A stretch of 34,809 nucleotides of DNA, taken from positions 1 through 34,809 of the forward strand of contig JADLAK010000050.1 of NCBI GenBank assembly GCA_020848275.1. The letters are read 5' to 3'. Source of the stretch: Planctomycetota bacterium (GTDB lineage Bacteria > Planctomycetota > UBA8742 > UBA2392). The first letter of the stretch is position 1. Every line of letters starts with the position of its first letter. This document shows, piece after piece, positions 8,261 through 16,354 of this stretch. The position numbers were made by a program, and so were the translations under genes. The notes under the pieces were generated by a model. It did no database searches. It was not told the origin of the DNA and saw only the letters and a program-made list of their open reading frames with translations.

Positions 8261-10120
8261 CTACTTCTCGTCGATCTTCCAGAGGCGGATGGTTTTGTCC
8301 TCACTCCCGGTTGCGGCGGTTTTTCCATCCGGGGAGATCGCCACGGCCTGCACCCAGTTGGTGTGTCCTTCGAATTCGCGCAGCACATTTGCGGTCCGCG
8401 CGTCCCACAGCCACGCCTTGTTATCGGCGCTGCCGGCGATGATTTTTTTGCCGTCGGGCGAGAACGCCACGGCGACGACACCGCGGCTGGGGCCGGTGAA
8501 CTTGCGCACCTCCGATGCATCGTCGACGTTCCACAGCCGCACGGAATAATCGATGCCGCCGGTGGCGATTTGCTTGCCGTCGGGCGAAAACGCCACCGCA
8601 TCGGCATGAAACTTGTGCCCGACGAACTGGCGCAATTCTTTTCCCGTATCGACGTCCCACAGGCGGATCGTCTCGTCGCGCGAAACCGTTGCGGCGAGCT
8701 TGCCGTCGGGCGAAAGCGCCACGCAGTAGACCAGCCTGCTGTGGCCCTCGAACGTGCGCACTTCCTTGCCGGTGGCGATTTCGATGAGCCTGACGGCGTT
8801 GTCGTAGCACCCGACCAGGGCGTGGACGCCATCGCCCGAGACCGCCGCGCAACGCACCGATGCGGTTAATTTGGGCAGGGCCGCAACCTCAATGCAACTT
8901 TGGGCGTCCCACAATATGGGTGCTTCGTTGTCGAATGCGACCACCTGCTTTTCATCTTTAGTCCAGGACGCACCCGTGAAACTTACGAGCCAGTCGCATT
9001 GGAAACACTGGACGGTCAGGCCGGTGGAGGGATCCCAGACGCGCACGGCGCTGTCGCTTGCACAGGACAACAACCGCTTGCCGTCGGCTGAAAACGCCAG
9101 CCTGGTGACCTGGCTGTTGTGCCCGGCCAGCACGACGCCGTCAAAGGGCGGCGGCTCGACAAGCGCCGAATCAACCAGCCAGACGCGCGCGACTTTGTCG
9201 CTGCCGGCGGTCGCCGCGTATTTGCCGTCGGGCGAGATTGCAATGCTGTTGACGCCCCTGGTGTGGCCCTTGAACACACCAAGTTGGCGCGCAGAGGCCA
9301 CGTCCCAGATACGCGCGGTCTTGTCGCCGCTGGCGGTGAAGACACGCTTGCCGTCGGGGCTGAAGCGGATGTCGTAGACGCCGGCTTCGTGGCCCCAATA
9401 CGCGCGAAACGCCCGGTCTTTGTCGATGCCGGTCAGTTTGGCCCACTTGTTCTCGCCGCAAGTCGCGATCACGTCGCCCTTGGGCGAAAATCGCGCGCCG
9501 TAGGTGCCTGCGCTGCGCCAGTGGCGCACTTCCTTGCCGGTTTCAGTTTCCCAGATGTACGTGAAGCCGTCGCCGGTCGCTCCTGAGACCAATTTAGCGT
9601 CGGGCGAGAACGAACAATAGACGGCCCACTTCGGGATCGTGAATTTGCGTGTCTCCTTGCCCGTTTCGAGATCCCACAGCCTGCCCGCCGAGTCGTTGCC
9701 GCCGGTCAGCAACCATTTGCCGTCGCCGGAAATCGCGACCGAGAGGACGGTGTCTTCATGGCCTTCGAACTTGCGGACTTCCTTGCCCGTGAGAACATCA
9801 AACAGGCGGGCAAGGTTGCCGCCGGCCGCAACGGCGTACTTTCCGTCCGGCGTGAACGCGACCGCCATGACCGCGTCGTCAACTCCCTCGAATTTGCGGA
9901 TTTCCTTGCCGGTTGCGGCGTCCCACAGGCGCGCGGTCTTGTCGCCGGAAGCGGTTAGCAGCCACTTGCCGTCGGGCGAGAAGCAGACGTCGGTTACGGC
10001 GTCTTCGTGGCCGGCGAGGTCGCCGACAAAGGGCGTCGCGGGCTTATCCTCGGCGATATTCGTTGCAACGGGCAGCAACAAGGCAAGCAGGCACAACGGC
10101 ATCAGGCGAAGCGGTCGCAT
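8261..10120 (-). CDS. Exported WD40-repeat protein (14 blades, two propellers)
   Basis: A 619-residue protein that begins with a signal peptide (MRPLRLMPLCLLALLLP, cleavage likely before AEDKP) and then holds 14 WD40 blades to the C-terminus. The linker WLVDSALVEPPPFDG (near 9160) separates blade 7 from blade 8, giving two seven-bladed propellers. Blades are more diverged here than in the downstream paralogs: several lack the terminal WD (blade 5 ends KLTG, blade 10 LIE), so this may be the oldest or most constrained copy. It is the first of the three WD40 genes, 90 bases after glyA on the same strand. No enzymatic motif is present and the function is unknown; family knowledge supports only a protein- or ligand-binding platform outside the cytoplasm. 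Confidence 0.95.
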   Translation of the reverse strand: MRPLRLMPLCLLALLLPVATNIAEDKPATPFVGDLAGHEDAVTDVCFSPDGKWLLTASGDKTARLWDAATGKEIRKFEGVDDAVMAVAFTPDGKYAVAAGGNLARLFDVLTGKEVRKFEGHEDTVLSVAISGDGKWLLTGGNDSAGRLWDLETGKETRKFTIPKWAVYCSFSPDAKLVSGATGDGFTYIWETETGKEVRHWRSAGTYGARFSPKGDVIATCGENKWAKLTGIDKDRAFRAYWGHEAGVYDIRFSPDGKRVFTASGDKTARIWDVASARQLGVFKGHTRGVNSIAISPDGKYAATAGSDKVARVWLVDSALVEPPPFDGVVLAGHNSQVTRLAFSADGKRLLSCASDSAVRVWDPSTGLTVQCFQCDWLVSFTGASWTKDEKQVVAFDNEAPILWDAQSCIEVAALPKLTASVRCAAVSGDGVHALVGCYDNAVRLIEIATGKEVRTFEGHSRLVYCVALSPDGKLAATVSRDETIRLWDVDTGKELRQFVGHKFHADAVAFSPDGKQIATGGIDYSVRLWNVDDASEVRKFTGPSRGVVAVAFSPDGKKIIAGSADNKAWLWDARTANVLREFEGHTNWVQAVAISPDGKTAATGSEDKTIRLWKIDEK

Positions 10121-10130
10121 GGGCGTCTCC
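10121..10130 (-). promoter_or_regulatory. Ribosome-binding segment shared by the three WD40 genes (copy 3)
   Basis: Minus-strand GGAGACGCCC directly before ATG at 10120, identical to the copy at 8241-8250. GGAG sits six bases from the start codon. Homology between the paralogs therefore begins upstream of the coding start, which points to duplication of the whole translation unit. Confidence 0.72.
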
Positions 10131-10210
10131 GGGCAAGGAGCGCCAGTTTAGCCGTGAAGTGATGGCTGTGACAGAATCGAAAGCGCAAAAAGGCAATCCG
10201 CAGTTGCTTC

Positions 10211-11416
<1,206 letters not shown>

Positions 11417-11490
11417 GTTGAGCCTATCCGGGTTTTCCTCGTGGGCTTCTGCTTGCGGCGGGCGGCGCATCTCAGCGTCACGCTCCCTCA

Positions 11491-11509
11491 GCGTGGCTTC
11501 CAGCCACGC
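11491..11509. repeat. Perfect hairpin in the glyA leader
   Basis: GCGTGGCT, loop TCC, AGCCACGC: an 8-bp perfect stem with a three-base loop. A weaker overlapping pairing, CACGCT-CCCTC-AGCGTG, precedes it. There is no T tract, so it is not a typical intrinsic terminator. It may be another core variant of the palindrome family at 11640, or part of the glyA mRNA leader. Confidence 0.55.
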
Positions 11510-11639
11510 CTGCGTACGCGTTCCTTGATCTGCTTGCCCGGCGCGGCGCATAAGCCTCACTCGGAATACCCGGAAAGGCTCTGCGTGCCCGTAAGTGTCT
11601 CTTCAAGATAGCGTCAAGCCCCGGCCCGTGGAAGGAGAT

Positions 11640-11717
11640 GTGGCAGGGGCCGCTGGCCCCAGCAATAACCATCATCGAACGTCAATGAAACGCGCAGGGG
11701 CCAGCGGCCCCTGCCAC
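11640..11717. repeat. REP-like paired palindrome, GTGG...CCAC bounded
   Basis: The arms at 11641-11660 and 11697-11716 are perfect 20-base inverted repeats with 36 bases between them. Each arm is itself nearly palindromic around GGGGCC-GCT-GGCCCC. The whole unit opens with GTGG and closes with CCAC, like the elements at 24263, 31368 and 34708. It lies just after the histidine-kinase stop codon, so it could also end or stabilise that transcript. Confidence 0.8.
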
Positions 11718-11721
11718 GTGC

Positions 11722-12507
11722 CTAGCTGATTTCCACGATAAACCGGGCGCCGCCTTCGGGACGGTTTTCGGCGCGGATGTTGCCGCCGTGAGCCTCGGCG
11801 ATGCGGCGGCACAGAGCGAGCCCCAGGCCGGTGCCCGTCTCTTTGGTCGTGAAAAAGGGCGTGAACAGCTTGTCCAGCCGGTCCGCGGGCACGCCGGGCC
11901 CGTTGTCTTCCACTATAAGGCGCGTGCCTTTGCCCGCCGCCGCAACATGAACGCCGATCTTGCCGCCGGTTTCCAGTTCCTGCGCGGCGTTTAACACCAA
12001 GTTCAGCAACAGCCGCACGATCAAATCGGCGTCGAAACTCGCTTCAAACGCCGCAACGTTGACGTCGACATGGATCTGCTTGGCGTCGAGTTCCGGCTGG
12101 GCGAGGCTCATGGCTTCCGTGACGACGGCGGCAAAACGGCCGGGTTTAAGTTGCGGCGTGATGTCCTTGGCGCTCGAAAGCACGTCGCGTACGACGCGGT
12201 CCAGCCGCGCGATCGAACGCCGAATCTGGTCGAGGCTCGAATTGGGCCGTCCGATCTCGCGCTCCAGCAGGTCGACGTATAGGCGCATTCCGCCCAGCGG
12301 GTTGCGAATTTCGTGCGCGATGCTGGCCGAAAGCTCACCCAGTACCGCCATGCGTTCTTTGTGCGCGAGCAAGTCGTTCTTGCGCGCGAGTTCGCCTTGC
12401 AGGTCGGCGACCTTTTGAAGCAACTCGGCCTGCGAGCGCGACAGTTTGCCCAATGCGGCGTCGTACTGGGTTAACACGGCTTGAAAGTCGGGCGGCAGAT
12501 CAGGCAT
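11722..12507 (-). CDS. Soluble sensor histidine kinase without sensor or membrane domain
   Basis: A 261-residue kinase. Residues 10-55 are heptad-patterned and probably a coiled coil. The HisKA dimerisation helix carries the phospho-acceptor H65 in SASIAHEIRNPLGG. The HATPase_c domain shows the N box (LLLNLVLNAAQE, N173), DNGPG (201-205), the F-box LFTPFFTTK (214-222) and GTGLGL (225-230). Family knowledge: autophosphorylation on His and transfer to a response regulator. None is encoded nearby, so it is an orphan in this window. No transmembrane segment or PAS/GAF domain is visible, so input is presumably cytoplasmic, perhaps through the coiled coil. I chose ATG at 12507; the longer reading back to 12903 overlaps murA antisense and translates the 12529-12563 array. 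Confidence 0.92.
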   Translation of the reverse strand: MPDLPPDFQAVLTQYDAALGKLSRSQAELLQKVADLQGELARKNDLLAHKERMAVLGELSASIAHEIRNPLGGMRLYVDLLEREIGRPNSSLDQIRRSIARLDRVVRDVLSSAKDITPQLKPGRFAAVVTEAMSLAQPELDAKQIHVDVNVAAFEASFDADLIVRLLLNLVLNAAQELETGGKIGVHVAAAGKGTRLIVEDNGPGVPADRLDKLFTPFFTTKETGTGLGLALCRRIAEAHGGNIRAENRPEGGARFIVEIS

Positions 12508-12528
12508 GAACGGAAAATCATACAAGTC

Positions 12529-12563
12529 GCGAGCAGATAGCGGATAGCAGATAGCGGATAGCG
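12529..12563. repeat. Heptamer array, GATAGCG type
   Basis: Four heptamers in register at 12536-12563 (GATAGCG, GATAGCA, GATAGCG, GATAGCG), preceded by a looser copy GCGAGCA. It lies in the 148-base gap between the divergent histidine kinase and murA, 21 bases upstream of the kinase start. No clear inverted partner arm is visible here. Confidence 0.85.
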
Positions 12564-12655
12564 CCGCTTCGCGGCTAAAGACGAGAACGTCATCCGCCAA
12601 AGTTTCCGCTGGATTCTGCCGATAACGCGTAAAGGAGTCCCTACAGCGAGCAGAC

Positions 12656-13966
12656 ATGCCCACTAAATACGTGATTGCCGGCGGCCAGCGCCTTGCGGGC
12701 AATGTGCCCATCTCCGGTAGCAAAAACGCCGCGCTGCCGATGATGGCCGCGGCGCTGCTCGCGCGCGGCACGACGATTTTGCGCAACGTGCCCGACCTCT
12801 CCGACGTCCACCTGATGGCGGAAATCCTCGAGACCCTTGGCTGCCGCGTGACGCTGTTTCCGCAGCCCGGCGTGGTCGTGATGGACGTCGTCGATGAATC
12901 CAACGTCGCCGCACCCTATGAACTCGTCAGTGAAATGCGCGCCAGCTTCTGCGTGCTCGGCCCGCTGCTCGCCCGCCGCGGCGAAGCGCACGTCAGCCAG
13001 CCCGGAGGCTGCACGCTGGGCGAGCGCCCGGTCGACCTGCACGTCAAAGGCATCGCGGCCATCGGTTGCGAAGTGAAATTCGAACGCGGCAACGTGATCG
13101 CGCGCGGCCGCGCCCACGGCGGCCACATTTATCTCGGCGGCCCGATGGGCCCCAGCGTCACCGGCACCGCGAACGTCATGTGTGCGGCGGTGCTGGGCAA
13201 AGGCGTGACGATTATCGACCAGGCCGCATGCGAGCCGGAAATCGCCAACCTCGCCGACATGCTCAACGCCATGGGCGCGCGCGTCAGCGGCGGCGGCACC
13301 GGCCGCGTCGTCGTTGAGGGCGTCGACGCGCTGCACCCCGTCAGCTTCGAAGTCATCCCCGACCGCATCGAATGCGGCACGTTTGTGGCGGCGGCTGCGA
13401 TCACGCGCGGCGACGTCACCATCGAGCGCTGCAACCCCGACGTGATGGCGGCGGTGCTGGACAAACTCGACGAAATGCGCATTGGCTGGGAACGCCGCGA
13501 CGCGACAACTTTGCGCGTGTGGTGCGACAAGCGTCCGCGCGCCGCGGACCTCACGACGCTGCCCTATCCGGGCTTCCCGACCGATCTGCAAAGCCCGTTC
13601 ATGTCGCTGTTGTGCACCGCCGAGGGCTATGCGCTGGTCGAGGAAAAGATTTATCCCGACCGTTTCATGCACGTGCCGGAATACCGCCGCCTTGGCGCCG
13701 AAATCCGCAAACAGTTCAGCACCGCGATCATCACCGGTGTTGAACGCCTGCAGGGCGCGCCCGTCGCGGCGACCGATTTGCGCGCGGGCTCAGGCCTGGT
13801 GCTCATGGGTTTAACAGCGCAGGGCGAAACGCAGGTGCTCAAGATCGAGCACATCGACCGCGGTTACGAAAACTTCCACGGAAAATTGTCGGCGTTGGGC
13901 AGCGTGATCAAACGCGTCGATTATTTCCCCGCCCGCCGCCGCACCGATGCGCGGGCTGCAGCCTAG
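12656..13966 (+). CDS. murA: UDP-N-acetylglucosamine 1-carboxyvinyltransferase
   Basis: MurA transfers enolpyruvate from PEP to UDP-GlcNAc, the first committed step of peptidoglycan synthesis, in the cytoplasm. The 436-residue product has the usual length. Visible motifs are SGSKNAALP with K23 (E. coli K22), the PEP-adduct cysteine C119 in QPGGCTLGERPVDLH (E. coli C115, the fosfomycin target), and YPGFPTDLQSPF, whose Asp corresponds to E. coli D305. Cys at the active site rather than Asp predicts a fosfomycin-sensitive form. Start ATG at 12656 is the first in frame; an AAGGAG lies 18 bases upstream, farther than usual. It converges with the next gene: the two stop codons overlap at 13963-13966. 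Presence of murA argues that the organism makes peptidoglycan. Confidence 0.98.
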   Translation: MPTKYVIAGGQRLAGNVPISGSKNAALPMMAAALLARGTTILRNVPDLSDVHLMAEILETLGCRVTLFPQPGVVVMDVVDESNVAAPYELVSEMRASFCVLGPLLARRGEAHVSQPGGCTLGERPVDLHVKGIAAIGCEVKFERGNVIARGRAHGGHIYLGGPMGPSVTGTANVMCAAVLGKGVTIIDQAACEPEIANLADMLNAMGARVSGGGTGRVVVEGVDALHPVSFEVIPDRIECGTFVAAAAITRGDVTIERCNPDVMAAVLDKLDEMRIGWERRDATTLRVWCDKRPRAADLTTLPYPGFPTDLQSPFMSLLCTAEGYALVEEKIYPDRFMHVPEYRRLGAEIRKQFSTAIITGVERLQGAPVAATDLRAGSGLVLMGLTAQGETQVLKIEHIDRGYENFHGKLSALGSVIKRVDYFPARRRTDARAAA

Positions 13967-14493
13967 CGTCTGTCGTTTTTCAAAAACGCGTCGATCTGCG
14001 TGACGACTTCCGGTCGCGCGTCGCCGGAGATCAGCTTGCGCGGCAGCCGGTCGAGCAGCGAGACCACCGCAGGCGCGAGTTTAACCAGGAATTCCTTCTT
14101 CGCGCCGGCGTCGAGCCATTGCCGGATCAGCTCGAACATTTCTCGGTCGGGCGCGCACAACTTCTGGCCGTGAACCTCAACCTGATACCAGGCGTCGGTG
14201 GGCCATTGCAGGTCGTAGGCCACGCGGCTGCCGCAATGCAGGCAGTTCAGGATGCCGTCTTTGTTGCGCCGCGCTTCCTTGGGAAACCATTGCAGGTTCC
14301 ACCATGCGGCGGTGGATTTGGCGTTGCTCAAGCCCGAGGGATAGGGCGCCGTGTGTAGCCATTCCATGACTTCGCGCGTCTGGCGCTTAAACACGCGGCG
14401 GGCCAGCGTCGTCAGGTATTCGGCGTGCTTCTGGCAAAACGGGCAACGCACATCGCGCGCATCGGGCAGCAGTGCTGTGAAATCGATGGCCAT
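13963..14493 (-). CDS. Hypothetical protein with two Cys pairs (possible zinc ribbon)
   Basis: A 176-residue protein I do not recognise. It carries CPFC near residues 17-20 and CLHC near 84-87, spaced as two half-sites of a zinc ribbon, with a Trp-rich segment between them (AAWWNLQWFPKEARR). The remainder is helical and charged. No signal peptide or membrane segment. ATG at 14493 is followed by MAIDFTALLPDARD. It is the last gene of a minus-strand run beginning with the acyl-CoA synthetase and lies 33 bases after the HEAT-like gene. Its stop overlaps that of murA on the other strand. Zinc binding is inference from the Cys spacing. Confidence 0.8.
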   Translation of the reverse strand: MAIDFTALLPDARDVRCPFCQKHAEYLTTLARRVFKRQTREVMEWLHTAPYPSGLSNAKSTAAWWNLQWFPKEARRNKDGILNCLHCGSRVAYDLQWPTDAWYQVEVHGQKLCAPDREMFELIRQWLDAGAKKEFLVKLAPAVVSLLDRLPRKLISGDARPEVVTQIDAFLKNDRR

Positions 14494-14526
14494 GGCGCAC
14501 GTTCTACGCGATTGGGGACGTGCGCG

Positions 14527-14820
14527 CTATGCGCCGAGTTTATCGAGTGCGGCGGCCGCAGCTTGCTTGACAGCCTTGCGCTTGTCCTTGCGTGCCCGCT
14601 TCAACGCGGGAATTGCGGCGCGATCTCCGATGGCGCCGAGCGCCCGGATGCACCAGCACTTGGAAAGTTCGTCGGGGCATACGGTCAGCGCATCCATCAG
14701 CGACTGCACGGCGGCAAAGCCGATGATGCGGAAGAACTGTATTGCGCGCTCAGGCACGACGTTGGCGCGCGCCTGAAAGTCGCACATCAGTTCCTGAAAC
14801 TCGTGGGCCGAAATCTTCAT
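14527..14820 (-). CDS. Small HEAT-like helical protein coupled to the DUF5615 gene
   Basis: A 97-residue protein starting MKISAHEFQELMCDF. Its C-terminal half has HEAT / PBS-lyase-repeat character: WCIRALGAIGDRAAIPALKRA followed by a lysine-rich second helix pair ending AALDKLGA. The ATG at 14820-14818 overlaps the TGA of the upstream DUF5615 gene in an ATGA arrangement, which implies translational coupling and fixes the start. Two repeats are too few for a normal HEAT solenoid, so it may pack against a partner. The coupling suggests it works with the toxin-antitoxin-like pair, but the role is unknown. Confidence 0.78.
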   Translation of the reverse strand: MKISAHEFQELMCDFQARANVVPERAIQFFRIIGFAAVQSLMDALTVCPDELSKCWCIRALGAIGDRAAIPALKRARKDKRKAVKQAAAAALDKLGA

Positions 14821-15164
14821 GGCTTGCGAATTCGGATTTTGCCCGGTCGGGCGACAATCCAGCAACCTCTTTCCAACTTGTCGGAGTGTTCGGCAATTAC
14901 CCGTGCGACAAGTTTGGACCGTGCGTCGAAGCTGAGTTCAGGAAGAAAGATGATTGCTGTGCTCTTGGCGCGCTTGGTGAATACCGACCGGCCGAAACCG
15001 CGATCGGCAGTGACCACAACAAGAACTTCTTCGGCGGCAAACTTCAAAAGTTCGTCGTCACCGGGGTCGGGACCGAGTTCAAGTGAAAACGCGGCGCGGT
15101 GGCCCTGCTCAACCAGCCAGTTCGCCATGCGGCGGCCAACACACAAGTCCACGAGAAATCTCAA
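14817..15164 (-). CDS. DUF5615 PIN-like protein (toxin partner of DUF433)
   Basis: 115 residues starting FLVDLCVGRRMANWLVEQGH, the typical opening of DUF5615 (PIN-like, VapC-related) proteins. The conserved acidic pair is visible: D6 near the N-terminus and VVTADRGFG around residue 53, with GDDELLKFAAEE between them. Family knowledge: predicted Mg-dependent RNase toxins, usually next to a DUF433 antitoxin, exactly as here. The start codon is TTG at 15164, overlapping the DUF433 stop (TTGA). I keep it because a later start would cut off the first beta strand with its Asp. The gene overlaps the HEAT-like gene downstream. Nuclease activity is inferred from the family. Confidence 0.88.
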   Translation of the reverse strand: MRFLVDLCVGRRMANWLVEQGHRAAFSLELGPDPGDDELLKFAAEEVLVVVTADRGFGRSVFTKRAKSTAIIFLPELSFDARSKLVARVIAEHSDKLERGCWIVARPGKIRIRKP

Positions 15165-15409
15165 CGCTTGCCGCCCCCGACAGCTTCCTTCTTGGCGGGT
15201 TTCACCAGCGAGGCCGCGAACGCAATGCAGGCCAGCAGGTCTTCCTTCGTGACGATCTCGAAGTCTTCGATCAACTCGTCGAAGGTTTCGCCCTGCGCTA
15301 GGAGGCTCAGCACCGTTGCGACGGGCAAACGGGTACCCTTGATAATCGGCGCCCCGCCGAAGATTTTGCGGTTGGTGATGATACGACTCAGAAGTTCGGT
15401 TTCGGTCAT
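15161..15409 (-). CDS. DUF433 antitoxin-like protein
   Basis: 82 residues. RIITNRKIFGGAPIIKGTRLPV, then TVLSLLAQGETFDELIEDFEIVTKEDLLACIAFA, is the standard DUF433 pattern: a winged-helix-like fold with G-x-P-x-I-x-GTR. DUF433 proteins commonly form an antitoxin pair with DUF5615. I chose ATG at 15409 over an upstream reading from 15520 because the domain begins there and AGAGG sits about five bases before it. The lysine-rich tail (KPAKKEAVGGGKR) may bind DNA or the partner. It is the first gene of a three-gene overlapping set. Confidence 0.9.
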   Translation of the reverse strand: MTETELLSRIITNRKIFGGAPIIKGTRLPVATVLSLLAQGETFDELIEDFEIVTKEDLLACIAFAASLVKPAKKEAVGGGKR

Positions 15410-15495
15410 GGTCTGCCTCTGAACAACTATTCTAGCAACGCCTGCAATGCCATACATTGGCTGTAATGCTGGAGCCGCATCGCGCCGACAGAGAG

Positions 15496-16344
15496 CTAAT
15501 AGCACTGCAAGCACATCCAACCCCTGTCGAAGCGAGCCGGGGCCAAGTCCTGCTTGCGAATCCAGAAGTACAGGCGACCAGCGTCACCCCACATGCAATG
15601 GAGCGAATCGTCGGAATCGAATTGGAGCCACATCAGCCAATCCCCGACCCGAGATTGCATCTTCGCGTCCCACTCTTCTCTGCTATTTGCCGAGATATCA
15701 CCGCAAGTCGTTTCGCATTCGTCTTCCATCGAGTTCTGGATGATGTTCGGATAGCCAAAGAGGCGATGCAGGGGCGATCCCTCGCCGGGTTCAGACATTA
15801 TTGCGCGGAGTGCTTCCAGGCGGTCGTCATCGCCCTTTTTCAGCTTGAAAGGCCGCAACGGCGTTTCGTCGCTGGGGTCAGGCAGGTCTACACCTTCTGA
15901 AACTTGGATTTGTGCGGCGTTGAGCAGCCAATTCTTGTCCAAATCCTTCGGCGACTGCATTCGCTGCAAGGCTGTGCCCTTTGGCCAGAAGTAGGTTTGT
16001 ATCCCGCCCCGATCAGTCGGATACAAACCCCACGGTTGTTCTTCATTTGCGTAGAAGACGGAAATCAATCCGCCTTTGGGCAGGGGCAGAGAGGGGGCAG
16101 CTTTGAGAACTTCGTCTGTGTCCAATTGAACCAGAAAGGAAATGGGTTTGTCGTTCCACCTTGGCCATGCAAAACCTTGAGGCACATCGGGCGACCCGCC
16201 AAACTTGCTTTGTCCTACCGCAATTTTGCCGTCGGCGGTCAGTTTCGGTACGAGCCGCGCCTCCGGGCGCAACAGCTTCACCAGTTCATCGGCCCTTTGG
16301 GGCCATTCGCGTTTGATCAGCGCCTCGGCGTCTTTGCGATTCAT
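15496..16344 (-). CDS. DUF1963 family protein (YwqG-like)
   Basis: 282 residues. The block [19 protein letters not shown] with [13 protein letters not shown] soon after, the later LFGYPNIIQ, and the C-terminal [28 protein letters not shown] are the recognisable core of DUF1963. These proteins occur widely, often next to conflict or immunity genes, but have no settled biochemical function. I chose ATG at 16344 ([15 protein letters not shown]); a longer reading would overlap the acyl-CoA synthetase with a low-complexity [11 protein letters not shown] segment. The gap to that gene is only 10 bases, so they are co-transcribed. Base composition is visibly lower in GC (about 50-58 % in lines I counted, against over 70 % in parts of murA), which may mean later acquisition. 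Confidence 0.85.
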   Translation of the reverse strand: MNRKDAEALIKREWPQRADELVKLLRPEARLVPKLTADGKIAVGQSKFGGSPDVPQGFAWPRWNDKPISFLVQLDTDEVLKAAPSLPLPKGGLISVFYANEEQPWGLYPTDRGGIQTYFWPKGTALQRMQSPKDLDKNWLLNAAQIQVSEGVDLPDPSDETPLRPFKLKKGDDDRLEALRAIMSEPGEGSPLHRLFGYPNIIQNSMEDECETTCGDISANSREEWDAKMQSRVGDWLMWLQFDSDDSLHCMWGDAGRLYFWIRKQDLAPARFDRGWMCLQCY

Positions 16345-16354
16345 CGGGGTCTCG

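Larger units (their letters stand above)
11417..11721. other. Gene-free leader between the histidine kinase and glyA
   Basis: About 305 bases without a convincing gene. It holds a perfect 8-bp hairpin (11491-11509), a short GCGTACGC palindrome (11512-11519) and the paired palindromic element at 11640-11717. On the minus strand there is a TTGACG hexamer upstream of glyA, but no convincing -10 element at the right distance, so no promoter is called. Confidence 0.6.

Noticed and set aside
11417..11560. 48-residue N-terminal extension of GlyA from a GTG
   Set aside because: Low-complexity, lies over a hairpin and is absent from the SHMT family; MKSILELV is the normal start.
12508..12903. 132-residue extension of the histidine kinase
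   Set aside because: Runs antisense through murA and translates the GATAGCG array.
12641..13672. 343-codon minus-strand open frame
   Set aside because: Antisense to murA, whose catalytic motifs are complete.
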